Source of the DNA: UBA10646 sp046296295
GTDB taxonomy: Bacteria > Bacteroidota > Bacteroidia > Chitinophagales > Chitinophagaceae
Direction: 5' to 3'
DNA length: 27,506 nucleotides
NCBI GenBank assembly: GCA_046296295.1
Contig: JBKBLG010000024.1
Span: 1 to 27,506 of the forward strand
The translations under genes were made by a program, and so were the position numbers. A model generated the notes under the pieces. It saw only the letters and a list, made by a program, of their open reading frames with translations. It ran no database searches and had not been told where the DNA came from. The stretch's first letter is position 1, and each line of letters begins with the position of its first letter. Shown here in pieces: positions 1 through 7,276 of this stretch.

Positions 1-127
1 TTTTCAGCAGGACGTTATACATTTAGCAACAGAATAAACAATCAACTTTTAATCAAAAACAAACTTTGGTTCAAGCAGACGGAACTCGAAATACCAAACC
101 TGCACAAAGCCCTGTTCGTTGTAGGCA
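1..127. repeat. Right half of an attC-like site (site A)
   Basis: Only the right portion lies in the window. It contains CCTGCACAAAGCC at 99-111 and the terminal box GTTGTAGGCA at 118-127. The same CCTGCACAAAGCC core recurs at 5925-5937 and 7452-7464, and with one change at 6591-6603, always about 6-7 nt before the GTT box. The terminal box is the exact reverse complement of 2326-2335, at the far end of the following two-gene unit. The left half must lie before position 1 if the site is about 190 nt long like its relatives. Confidence 0.6.
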
Positions 128-158
128 ATACAATTTAAACACTCTAAATTTAAAAAGT

Positions 159-1742
159 ATGAAACAAAAAAGACACAACGGACATTTCCTTAAATGGGCA
201 ACTGCTATTGTTTTGACATTTGCATTTTTTGCAGGCTGTCGCAAGTATGACAGTATTTTACCTGACACAGGTCAGAACTATGAAGAACTTAAATCTAAGT
301 TTTTTAACACCAATTCTACGGCTGACATTGAGATTAAAAAACTCGCTGCTGACATAAAAAAACAAGACTCCATTTTTAGATTTTTACCCGACTTTGTTCG
401 CAAAAATGGATTACCGAAGTGGGACAAAGTAATTTATAAGACAAGTAGCAATTCAAAAGTTGCTGGAAGGCAAAATTCTTCTATTTCAACAAATTCAATT
501 ACTACATCAACAAAAAGTTCTTCTTCGACAAGTAATAATGATAACCAAGGTGTATTTTTTATTCCATTGCAATCCCAAAATTCGCAAGAAATAAAGTCTT
601 ACATAACTGCATATAAGCATGGTGATAGTGCTTACACCTATAAGTTGTACAACAAAGACTCCCTTTCATCAAATAGTTACAAAGACGGTGATACAAAGAA
701 GGCACTTGTAAATTCATTAGGTATTTTGGCATTTTTTGAAAAATCAATAAATGGTCAAGAAATTTCTCATTACAATCTATCAAATAATGAAGTTGTTGAG
801 TTCAAGAATCCTGACCTAAACCTAAGTGATACAGAACCCTCAAACCAATCTGGTATAAATTCTAATTCACTTTCTACATCATTAACATCAGGTTGTAGTT
901 ATAGCATCACTATAACTGAAACATGGACGGAAATTAATGTATATGTAAACGGAGAGTTAGTCTATCACTATGAATCATATGAAGTAAGTGTAGTAGCTGT
1001 TTTTCAAGGTGATTGCAGCAGTGGTGGTGGCGGAGGAGGCTATGACCCAGGCAATGGCGGTTCCGGGGGCTGGTATAATTGGGGAACAGGTTACAATAAT
1101 GTCCCTTATTGGAATAACTACAATTATAACAGTTGGTTATATCCTTGGTGGACTTCTGGTGGGGCCAGCGGTTCAACTGGTAGTTTAGGTTTTCCTTACG
1201 ACTTTAACTTCTTTAATCTCTACAACGGAAGTGGAGGCAAACCAGTCTCTGAGTACGCAGATACAGCAAAGTGTCAAGGGCTTCAGGATATTTGGAACAA
1301 CTACACTAACAATGAAGTGATGTCTTTTATTACCGCAGATGGAAAACTTATTGTTACTGATATTCTTCCTTTAAGCGGTGGTTCAACAAGAGGGTTATAT
1401 AAGTACAATGATCCAGTTACGAATACAACTCAATATTATTACACTTATCCTGTATCACAAGGTGCACCATCGCAATCCTATACAGGCATGGTTAATAATG
1501 GACAGTATTATTTTATACCAGTCGTAGCATCAGTACATACTCATACTCCGTGTCGTACAGATGGTACAAATGGAGTTTCACATCAAGTTGGTCCAGAAGA
1601 TCAAGCATTAGCTACAAACCATCCCGGATTACGGAATTGGGTTATTGGTTGCGGTGCTGTCGCACAATTTGACGGCTCTAATTCAAACTTTTTCAATGTC
1701 CAATCAGGTCCGTTATCTAACACTTGCAGCACAATTAACTAA
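159..1742 (+). CDS. Lipoprotein with Gly-rich linker and JAMM-like C-terminal motif
   Basis: A 527-residue protein if started at the ATG at 159. The longer frame from 66 runs through the repeat site and would put 31 residues before the signal peptide, so it was not chosen. Residues 1-27 form a basic start, a hydrophobic stretch and a lipobox ending AGC at Cys27, predicting an outer-membrane or periplasmic lipoprotein. The middle is Ser/Thr/Asn-rich, followed by a Gly-rich run near 286-305 and a Trp/Tyr/Asn-rich stretch to about 345. The last 130 residues form a separate domain with HTHTP at 460-464, S474 and D481, which recalls the HxH...S...D metal site of JAMM/JAB or DUF4329-type domains, though the spacing is longer than in classical JAMM. 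Enzymatic activity is therefore only a possibility. It is the first gene of a cassette and the next gene follows after 10 nt. Family not identified. Confidence 0.75.
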   Translation: MKQKRHNGHFLKWATAIVLTFAFFAGCRKYDSILPDTGQNYEELKSKFFNTNSTADIEIKKLAADIKKQDSIFRFLPDFVRKNGLPKWDKVIYKTSSNSKVAGRQNSSISTNSITTSTKSSSSTSNNDNQGVFFIPLQSQNSQEIKSYITAYKHGDSAYTYKLYNKDSLSSNSYKDGDTKKALVNSLGILAFFEKSINGQEISHYNLSNNEVVEFKNPDLNLSDTEPSNQSGINSNSLSTSLTSGCSYSITITETWTEINVYVNGELVYHYESYEVSVVAVFQGDCSSGGGGGGYDPGNGGSGGWYNWGTGYNNVPYWNNYNYNSWLYPWWTSGGASGSTGSLGFPYDFNFFNLYNGSGGKPVSEYADTAKCQGLQDIWNNYTNNEVMSFITADGKLIVTDILPLSGGSTRGLYKYNDPVTNTTQYYYTYPVSQGAPSQSYTGMVNNGQYYFIPVVASVHTHTPCRTDGTNGVSHQVGPEDQALATNHPGLRNWVIGCGAVAQFDGSNSNFFNVQSGPLSNTCSTIN

Positions 1743-1752
1743 TCTATTTACT

Positions 1753-2319
1753 ATGAGACAGAAGCTAATATTGTTTTATTTATCTTTTTTGGCAAACATG
1801 TTTATTTGTAGTTATGGTCAAAGTAGTACTTATGAACAAAAAAAAATGCCTAATAGCATTTGCATAAGCTTTGCTAAAATTATTGAAGTGTCGCTCTGCG
1901 ACACTTCAATAATTAATGAAATTGTGAATTATGTTTTGGATGTAAAAAAGAAAGATTCTGCTTTTCGAACTTCAGGATATTTAAAGCTCGTTTTCAAGAA
2001 ACGGTTTCAAGAAGCAAATGCTACATTTAGCAATTGCTTTTCTTTATCCGTAAGTTATTATTATTTCAATGAAAAAGATAGTGTAAGCAAATTTCCTATT
2101 TTCTATACCACTATTAAGGACAAGTTGGTACTTATTTATGACGATAGAGTAAACAATTTGGGGCTAACTAAAAAAAATAAAAAAGAATTTTCAAAACTTG
2201 TAAACAAAAGACTACCAAAGCAAACTTTTTTAGAATTCAGGAATGCAGATGGAAAAAAAGTAAAGCTGAGTCCAGTTGGTAATATAGTTATTGACTGTGA
2301 AAAGGAGTTTTGCTATTGA
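1753..2319 (+). CDS. Secreted protein of unknown function, second gene of cassette
   Basis: A 188-residue protein using the ATG at 1753, which immediately precedes a good signal peptide (basic start, hydrophobic core, end near SYGQ at about residue 23). The frame stays open upstream to 1645, but that part overlaps the preceding gene and lacks signal-peptide character. The mature part is rich in Lys, Phe and Asn, has scattered cysteines, and ends in a Cys-containing tail. No family was recognised. It follows the lipoprotein gene by 10 nt and ends just before the cassette boundary at 2326, so the two genes probably move and are transcribed together. A lipoprotein plus secreted partner could be a functional pair, but nothing in the sequence shows the function. 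A perfect 17-bp hairpin lies inside the coding region at 1878-1914. Confidence 0.7.
   Translation: MRQKLILFYLSFLANMFICSYGQSSTYEQKKMPNSICISFAKIIEVSLCDTSIINEIVNYVLDVKKKDSAFRTSGYLKLVFKKRFQEANATFSNCFSLSVSYYYFNEKDSVSKFPIFYTTIKDKLVLIYDDRVNNLGLTKKNKKEFSKLVNKRLPKQTFLEFRNADGKKVKLSPVGNIVIDCEKEFCY
1878..1914. repeat. Perfect 17-bp hairpin inside a coding region
   Basis: The arms 1878-1894 and 1898-1914 are exact reverse complements around a TCT loop. The core of the arm is GAAGTGTCGC. There is no T-tract after it, so it is not a normal intrinsic terminator. It lies in frame within the secreted-protein gene and adds no stop codon. Confidence 0.85.
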
Positions 2320-2325
2320 AAGTAC

Positions 2326-2530
2326 TGCCTACAACAGGCGGTTTGGCAATATGGCGGGGCGATGAATACACTCTCAGCTTTTTGTTCGCTATTCGGCTTT
2401 TGTTCCGGAATACGAACAACTATTTGGCCTTAGTTCTTATCATCAACTTTTATTTTATGAATTTAGCTTCGGTTAATATCTGACAATTTTCAAATACCGC
2501 CACATCGCCAAGCCGTATCCGTTGTAAGCA
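2326..2530. repeat. attC-like site B
   Basis: The left end TGCCTACAAC (2326-2335) and the right end GTTGTAAGCA (2521-2530) are complementary except for one base. The complementarity continues inward imperfectly: on the left CGG, TTTGGC, AT and TGGCGG, and on the right strand read in reverse CGG, CTTGGC, GAT and TGGCGG. From the left AAC to the right GTT the site spans 191 nt, essentially the same as the two sites near 6.4 and 7.3 kb although its internal sequence is different. A long imperfect stem with conserved AAC/GTT ends is the architecture of an integron attC, here longer than usual. Confidence 0.68.
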
Positions 2531-2567
2531 AGCCTAAATGACAGATTAAGATTTTAAAAAATGCATT

Positions 2568-2804
2568 ATGACAAAAATCACCAAAGTTCTAAAGCTAATT
2601 ATTTTCATTTTGACAATCAGTGGGTTTGTAAAATCTGCAAGCGCCCAATTGTCTTCGCCAACAAAATGCCCTTACCTAACAATTACTGGGGGGACAATCT
2701 TAAAGCAAGGAAAAGCTAATCTATTAAATGCATTTCGAGGTAAGGAATATAAGTTTCTCACTTATGACTTCAACCAAGATGGTCGTCAGGATTATATTTT
2801 CTAA
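2568..2804 (+). pseudogene. Secreted protein gene truncated by IS30-type insertion
   Basis: An open frame of 78 residues with a signal peptide (hydrophobic residues about 8-22, end near SASAQ) followed by a short mature part ending in DFNQDGRQDYIF. The DxNxDGxxD segment resembles calcium-binding loops of VCBS/FG-GAP or dockerin-type repeats. The stop codon TAA is created at the junction with the IS element whose terminal repeat starts at 2804, so the protein has lost its C-terminus. Reading across to the far side of the IS, the frame stays open for about 26 codons to a TAA near 3984, but that stretch is too short to prove it is the original remainder. The gene begins about 37 nt after the attC-like site B, as expected for a cassette gene. 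Confidence 0.65.
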
Positions 2805-3907
2805 GTTCAACTAATAAGTGCAATTTTTTCTTGTAGCACTTGTTTAGGGGTTTTATAATTAAATTTCCTTACTGGCCTGTTATTCAATAATCGTTCAACA
2901 TCTTTTATTTGTTCGCTAGTAACCATACTAAGGTCTGTTTTTTTAGGAAAAAATCTTCTGAGCTGTCCAATTCTATTTTCAACAGTCCCTTTATCCTGGC
3001 TGGTATAGGGCCTGGTAAAATAGGTTTTCACGTTCAGCTTTTTAGCAACAGCCATATGGTCAGCAAAGCCTTTGTCATTGTCAAACGTGATTGTATGCAT
3101 TGGATATCCTGCCTGGCTAAGCTTTTTCACAATGGCTTTACTAACCATACGACTGTGTCGGTTTTGGAGTTTTTGAAGGCTTGTATGCAAGGTCGCCCTA
3201 TCCGTCATCACCGATATTGCGCCTTTATGGTCTTTGCCCATCATAAAATCCACTTCGATATCGCCAGGGCAAACTCGCTTCTGAACAATCTTTGGCCGCT
3301 TTTCAATCGGAACCCGATCATGGATCACGCCTCTGCTGTCTTTTCTGGCTCCCCGTTTCCGTCTTCGTTTACCATGTTTAAGCAACTGATAGATCTGATT
3401 AAAGCTTTTGTCGGAACGTTTATTACTGTGTTTACTCTTCCATATCCAGTGATACAACCATTCTATACTAACCGGGCATTTACCGGTTTTATGACCTTCA
3501 ACACTAATAATCTCAGGACTCCACTTCTCATGCGTCAGCCATTTTACCGCTTGCTCTTTCATAGGCTTTGTGAACTTGACCCACTTAGGCTTCTGATGGT
3601 GGCGTTGCTCCGTTCTACGTTGAGCGTTATCCGCAACATATTCGTCGGCCAATCTGCCTCGCTTAGCGATGTTCCGGTTCAGTTCTCTACTTACTGTGGA
3701 GGGATGAACCCCAATTTCCTGAGCAATCCTTTTTTGACTAATTCCAGCCTTGAGAAAGGCCTGAATCTGATACCTTTGTACCAAACTGAGTTGTTTGTAA
3801 TTTTTAGACATAGATAATCCAAAGGTTGCACTACTCAGTCAAATGGCAAAATGCCCTTAAAAGCATTTTGTCATTTGTTTCTAAAAATTGCACTAATCAA
3901 TTGAACT
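2804..3907 (-). mobile_element. IS30-family insertion sequence
   Basis: About 1.1 kb bounded by imperfect inverted repeats of 25 bp at 2804-2828 and 3883-3907 (AGTTCAA, AGTGCAATTTTT shared; three differences). It encodes one transposase on the minus strand, and the transposase stop codon falls inside the left terminal repeat, as is common in compact IS elements. No convincing 2-3 bp target duplication is visible: the flanks are TTCT on the left and CAGC on the right. The matching far end of the interrupted cassette is also absent, so a flanking deletion after insertion is possible. Confidence 0.88.
2807..3811 (-). CDS. IS30-family transposase
   Basis: A 334-residue DDE transposase, apparently intact. 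Residues 1-50 carry an HTH of the IS30 type (SLVQRYQIQAFLKAGISQ, then IAQEIGVHPSTVSREL). The catalytic core shows D188 (GDIEVDFMMG), D244 (TFDNDKGF) and E278 (KGTVENRIGQLRRFFPKK), with 33 residues between the last two, the spacing typical of the IS30 family. The enzyme cuts and rejoins the element's terminal repeats at 2804-2828 and 3883-3907. A long frame on the opposite strand (2909-3817) is a shadow of this gene. The full-length frame with all catalytic residues suggests the insertion is recent and possibly active. Confidence 0.95.
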   Translation of the reverse strand: MSKNYKQLSLVQRYQIQAFLKAGISQKRIAQEIGVHPSTVSRELNRNIAKRGRLADEYVADNAQRRTEQRHHQKPKWVKFTKPMKEQAVKWLTHEKWSPEIISVEGHKTGKCPVSIEWLYHWIWKSKHSNKRSDKSFNQIYQLLKHGKRRRKRGARKDSRGVIHDRVPIEKRPKIVQKRVCPGDIEVDFMMGKDHKGAISVMTDRATLHTSLQKLQNRHSRMVSKAIVKKLSQAGYPMHTITFDNDKGFADHMAVAKKLNVKTYFTRPYTSQDKGTVENRIGQLRRFFPKKTDLSMVTSEQIKDVERLLNNRPVRKFNYKTPKQVLQEKIALIS

Positions 3908-4004
3908 CAGCAAATTTAAAGTCTCTACATATAATTTTCCCGCAGTCACTCTGGCTTGAAGTAGAACTTTCCCATGTGTACAATTAATTTGTCTTTATCA
4001 GTGT

Positions 4005-4026
4005 TATAGAAATTCGCGATTCTATA
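4005..4026. promoter_or_regulatory. Possible operator upstream of sulP
   Basis: The inverted repeat TATAGAA / TTCTATA has an 8-nt spacer (ATTCGCGA) and lies 19 nt before the sulP start codon. Its position and dyad symmetry would suit a repressor or regulator site. In AT-rich DNA such a repeat can occur by chance, so confidence is low. Confidence 0.3.
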
Positions 4027-4044
4027 AAATTAATAAAAAATATA

Positions 4045-5574
4045 ATGAATAAATATTTTAATCTATTTGATACGTCACAAAAAGTTGATTACAAAACTGA
4101 AATATTATCGGGTCTTACTGTTGCATTGGCGCTTGTTCCTGAAGCAGTGGCATTCGCACTAATCGCTGGTCTGTCTCCGTTAACCGGCTTGTATGCCGCA
4201 TTTATGATGGGCTTGGTTACTTCTATATTTGGTGGTCGTCCGGCAATGATTTCCGGGGCAACCGGTGCGGTTGCAGTAGTGTTAGTTACCTTGGCAAAGT
4301 CGCACGGAGTGGAATACATTTTTGCAACCGTTGTTTTGGCAGGAATTATTCAAATGGCAGCAGGTTTTTTACGATTGGGCAAGTTAATTCGGTTAGTTCC
4401 GCATCCGGTGATTTTTGGATTTGTAAATGGATTGGCAATTATCATTTTTATGTCGCAGTTAACACAATTTAAAGATGCATCGGGCAATTGGCTAACAGGT
4501 TCACCGCTCTATATTTTGCTAGGATTGGTTTTACTCACTATGGTCATTATTTATTTTTTGCCAAAGCTTACGAAAGCCATTCCTGCATCACTTACTGCCA
4601 TTTTAGTGGTGTTTGGAATCGTTGCTTTTTTCGGAATTGAAACGAAAACAGTTGGTGATATCGCCTCTATTCAAGGTGGCTTTCCGCCTTTTCATATTCC
4701 AAATATTCCATTCAATTTTGAAACACTACAACTGATTTTCCCTTATGCTGCCATTGTTGCAGGTGTTGGTTTAATTGAAAGTTTGTTGACCTTAAACATA
4801 GTTGATGAAATTACTGAAACACGAGGCAGAGGCAATAAAGAAGCGGTTGCACAAGGTGCTGCTAATATTTTATCGGGTTTATTTTCCGGCATGGGTGGTT
4901 GTGCTATGATTGGTCAAAGTTTGATCAATGTGTCAAATGGTGCCAGAGCAAGATTGTCAGGCATAGTAGCTGCTATCATGTTACTTGTATTTGTGATGTT
5001 TGGGTCATCACTAATTGAAAAAGTGCCCATGGCTGCACTGACAGGATTGATGATTATGGTTTCCATTGGAACCTTTGAATGGGCAAGTTTAAAAACATTT
5101 ACCAGGTTTCCTAAATCGGATATTTTCGTAATGGTGGTTGTAACATTAGTAACCGTTTTTCTTCACAACCTTGCATTGGCTGTAATCATCGGTGTTATTA
5201 TAGCTGCCTTGGTGTTTGCCTGGGATAATGCAAAGCGAATCAGGGCAAGAAAATATGTAGATGAAAACGGTGTGAAGCATTATGAAATTTACGGTCCGCT
5301 TTTCTTTGGTTCTGTAACCGCTTTTAATGAAAAATTTGATGTCTTAAACGATCCCAATGAAGTGATCATTGATTTTGCAGAAAGTCGTGTTGTTGATATG
5401 TCAGCCATAGAGGCACTCAATAAAATCACTGAACGCTATCATAAAGTGGGTAAAAAAGTACACTTAAAACATTTAAGTGCAGATTGTCGTCAGTTGTTGA
5501 AAAATGCAGAAGGAATAATAGATGTCAATGTCTTGGAAGACCCTACTTACAAAGTTGCAGTTGACGATATTTAG
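4045..5574 (+). CDS. SulP-family anion transporter with STAS domain
   Basis: A 509-residue inner-membrane protein. The N-terminal 390 residues are strongly hydrophobic with the SulP hallmarks near residues 20-60 (GLTVALALVPEAVAFALIAG, SPLTGLYAAF) and FGG.PAMISGATGA at about 70-80. A cytoplasmic STAS domain follows from about residue 412, including VIIDFAESRVVDMSAIEAL near 440-458. Family members move sulfate, bicarbonate or other inorganic anions, often with Na+ or H+. The substrate cannot be read from the sequence. The gene is complete and lies between the IS30 element and the repeat-rich region at 5.75-6.6 kb. It may be a former cassette gene whose bounding site has decayed, or ordinary chromosomal DNA brought next to the array by rearrangement. 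Confidence 0.93.
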   Translation: MNKYFNLFDTSQKVDYKTEILSGLTVALALVPEAVAFALIAGLSPLTGLYAAFMMGLVTSIFGGRPAMISGATGAVAVVLVTLAKSHGVEYIFATVVLAGIIQMAAGFLRLGKLIRLVPHPVIFGFVNGLAIIIFMSQLTQFKDASGNWLTGSPLYILLGLVLLTMVIIYFLPKLTKAIPASLTAILVVFGIVAFFGIETKTVGDIASIQGGFPPFHIPNIPFNFETLQLIFPYAAIVAGVGLIESLLTLNIVDEITETRGRGNKEAVAQGAANILSGLFSGMGGCAMIGQSLINVSNGARARLSGIVAAIMLLVFVMFGSSLIEKVPMAALTGLMIMVSIGTFEWASLKTFTRFPKSDIFVMVVVTLVTVFLHNLALAVIIGVIIAALVFAWDNAKRIRARKYVDENGVKHYEIYGPLFFGSVTAFNEKFDVLNDPNEVIIDFAESRVVDMSAIEALNKITERYHKVGKKVHLKHLSADCRQLLKNAEGIIDVNVLEDPTYKVAVDDI

Positions 5575-5750
5575 TTTTTGTTTGACGGTCGGCTACGCTT
5601 GCGGGTAAGGGTTCCCAGCTTTGAGGATAGCATTTCAAAGAAACACTAAATGTTGAATTGCCTTATGAAATGTACCTATTAAAAAAATATTGTATAATCT
5701 GCTACAAAATATTTTTTGATCTACTACCCTAACTTTGAAATGTAAACCAA
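5575..5750. other. Non-coding spacer after sulP
   Basis: No credible open frame, RNA gene or clear terminator is seen in this stretch. It contains short AT-rich runs only. It is the part where the left half of an attC-like site would be expected to begin, but no box complementary to a cassette start is visible. Confidence 0.5.
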
Positions 5751-5753
5751 TAA

Positions 5754-5827
5754 CAGGACTAACAAAAAACCGTAAACCTGTCGCAGGATTAACAACAAAA
5801 AACTGTCAACTATTTTCAGGACGATAC
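5754..5827 (+). repeat. Short tandem repeat, unit about 30 bp
   Basis: Unit 1 (5754-5783) and unit 2 (5784-5816) share CAGGA, YTAACA, AAAAAAC, YGT and AAC with small indels. A third unit begins at 5817 with CAGGACGATAC and then breaks off into attC-like site C. A related TTTTCAG...AGGACG sequence stands at the very start of the window (2-14), also upstream of an attC-like right half. This links the tandem repeat with the cassette sites. Confidence 0.6.
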
Positions 5828-5954
5828 ACCAGCTAGACGGAATTCTACTCACCGACTTTCCTAAATTTGAACAACAAATCATCTTTGGGCTTTTGTAACG
5901 GGCTGACAGTTAACTAAGTCCACACCTGCACAAAGCCTTGAACGTTGTATGGCA
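5761..5954. repeat. attC-like site C, right half clear, left half diverged
   Basis: The right half from about 5830 to 5954 matches sites D and E (AGCTAGACGGAATTCTACTC near 5831, GGCTTTTGTAACGGGCTGACAG, then CCTGCACAAAGCC at 5925-5937 and the box GTTGTATGGCA at 5944-5954). The left half is not like D or E. It contains GCAGG, 13 nt, AACTGTCA, which is the inverted counterpart of the same words at the same spacing in the right half, so a stem can still form. A TAAC at about 5760-5763 would give an AAC-to-GTT length of 186 nt. The left boundary is uncertain. Confidence 0.5.
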
Positions 5955-6414
5955 TAAATTTCCAACTTTGATTTTACTCAAAATTGCGATGAACTTCGGT
6001 TGACACAAACAAAATCAATAACAACTTGAGTTTTAGAATTTGCTTAAAGACTTTCGTTTATTGTTGAAAACAAAAACTATTCATAAGATAAATTTGCTGA
6101 CAACATTAGAACTTTGAAACTTGATTTACTTTGAGCCAAGACGCTTTTAATTTGAATTGTATTTGAATGTTTTTATGAAAGACAAAATGAAATTTTATAA
6201 ACGCTGTGAATTTTTGTGCTTTGCTTGGTGACAAATAACGTCATTCTTAAACAGCTTTATAAGTTGACAAAGACGCAATTCACATTTACCGTAAGGACAT
6301 TTTTAATCTCAAACAAAAAACTTAAGCAGTACTTGCTGACCAAATTGACTTGACTCTTGCTAAATCATTTTAAAAAGCCTTGCAGACGAAATTTCGTCTA
6401 GCAAGACTTTTTAC
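5945..6414. other. ORF-less cassette body
   Basis: This unit lies between site C and site D. Its start box GTTGTATGGCA (5944-5954) matches the reverse complement of its end (6414-6424) at 10 of 11 positions, so it behaves as a complete cassette. No reading frame longer than about 20 codons with a sensible start is present on either strand. It ends in a strong hairpin (6379-6405) followed by CTTTTT. It could encode a small RNA, carry a decayed gene, or supply a promoter for neighbours. It also contains the only copy of the dyad motif outside the 14-26 kb region (6284-6296). Confidence 0.5.
6379..6412. terminator. Intrinsic terminator at the end of the ORF-less cassette
   Basis: The stem pairs CTTGC (6379-6383) and AGACGAAA (6384-6391) with TTTCGTCT (6392-6399) and GCAAG (6401-6405), with one bulged A at 6400. 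It is followed by ACTTTTT and preceded by TAAAAAG, so it could act in both directions. It lies just inside the right cassette boundary. Confidence 0.7.
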
Positions 6415-6619
6415 GCCATACAACAAAAGGTTTTGTGCAATTGTGGCTTGACGTTGAAGCAATCGGCAGTAGTTTTCAACTCAACTTTTGTTCCAGCTTG
6501 ACGGAATTCTACTCACCTACTTTCTTTAAATTCGAACAATAAATCAAGTTTGGGCTTTTGTAACAGGCTGACAGTTAGCTAAGTCCACAACATGCACAAA
6601 GCCACGAACGTTAGTGGCA
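6415..6619. repeat. attC-like site D
   Basis: The left end is GCCATACAAC (6415-6424) and the right end GTTAGTGGCA (6610-6619). AAC to GTT spans 191 nt. Internal words on the left (GGTTTTGTGCAATTGTGGCTT) recur inverted on the right (TAAGTCCAC, TGCACAAAGCCAC), giving a long imperfect stem. The body aligns with site E end to end at roughly 90% identity by eye, while the outer boxes differ, as expected if boxes belong to different cassettes. Confidence 0.68.
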
Positions 6620-6650
6620 ATGTTATTTGACACCTTGTTTATAATTGACA

Positions 6651-7259
6651 ATGTCTATACTTCAAAACTTTAAGGACACAGACCACACTTTTGAGAAGAA
6701 CTTCTTCAAAGCAATTTTTGGTATTGCACTCTGTATTGCTTTTTTCTTTTTTATAGGCAAAACGTTTGACAAAATTCCTGATGTCAAAAAATTGTTTGTT
6801 GACAATGGCAAACTTTTTCGATGGTTCTTATTTAGTTCAATAGGTATTTACATTATTTCTTACATAACCTACATTGGGACACTTGACTTTTGGGAAGCTG
6901 AAACCAAAGCGACTAAAAAAGTTTCAGTTATTTCTGTTGTTCTCTGGACAATAATTTGGATTTCGTGGAGTATCTTTTGTGCTTGGCTGACACTTACTTT
7001 TAATCCAATGACACTACTCGTAAGAATGGTAATTATTGGACTTGTTGTTATCCCGGGGTTGACTGCATTTTTATTTTCGAGAAACATAAGGCGACAACAA
7101 TTAAGACAAGAAGAAGAGGATAAAAAATCTATGGGAGCTGACTATTTTAATTCTGAACCATACACAATTTGTGTTGACAAAAAATATTATAGTGGCTACT
7201 ATGGTTTATTATGTTTTCCAGTGTATTTAGTTGCATTATTGGTCGGACAATTCTTTTGA
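6651..7259 (+). CDS. Cassette-borne membrane protein of unknown function
   Basis: A 202-residue protein starting at the ATG at 6651; a TTG two codons upstream is less likely. There are about five hydrophobic segments (roughly residues 22-40, 58-76, 94-116, 120-142 and 182-200), separated by a charged Arg/Gln/Glu/Lys-rich segment around 145-162. No family was recognised. No signal peptide cleavage site is seen, so it should be an integral inner-membrane protein. It is the single gene of a cassette whose ends (6610-6619 and 7277-7286) are perfect reverse complements. The ATG lies 31 nt after the left box and the stop 17 nt before the right box. No promoter of its own is evident. Confidence 0.75.
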   Translation: MSILQNFKDTDHTFEKNFFKAIFGIALCIAFFFFIGKTFDKIPDVKKLFVDNGKLFRWFLFSSIGIYIISYITYIGTLDFWEAETKATKKVSVISVVLWTIIWISWSIFCAWLTLTFNPMTLLVRMVIIGLVVIPGLTAFLFSRNIRRQQLRQEEEDKKSMGADYFNSEPYTICVDKKYYSGYYGLLCFPVYLVALLVGQFF

Positions 7260-7276
7260 ATTCATCCGACAAACAC

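Noticed and set aside
66..158. Upstream extension of the lipoprotein gene to a start at 66
   Set aside because: The extension reads through the conserved repeat-site sequence and would bury the lipoprotein signal peptide 31 residues inside.
1645..1752. Upstream extension of the 188-residue secreted protein
   Set aside because: It overlaps the end of the preceding gene in another frame and has no signal-peptide features; the ATG at 1753 does.
2909..3817. 302-codon open frame opposite the IS30 transposase
   Set aside because: It is the antisense shadow of an intact transposase with all catalytic residues; its translation shows no recognisable domain.
3908..3986. Continuation of the broken secreted-protein gene beyond the IS30 element
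   Set aside because: The frame stays open for about 26 codons if the IS is removed, but no target duplication fixes the joining point and an open stretch this short can arise by chance.
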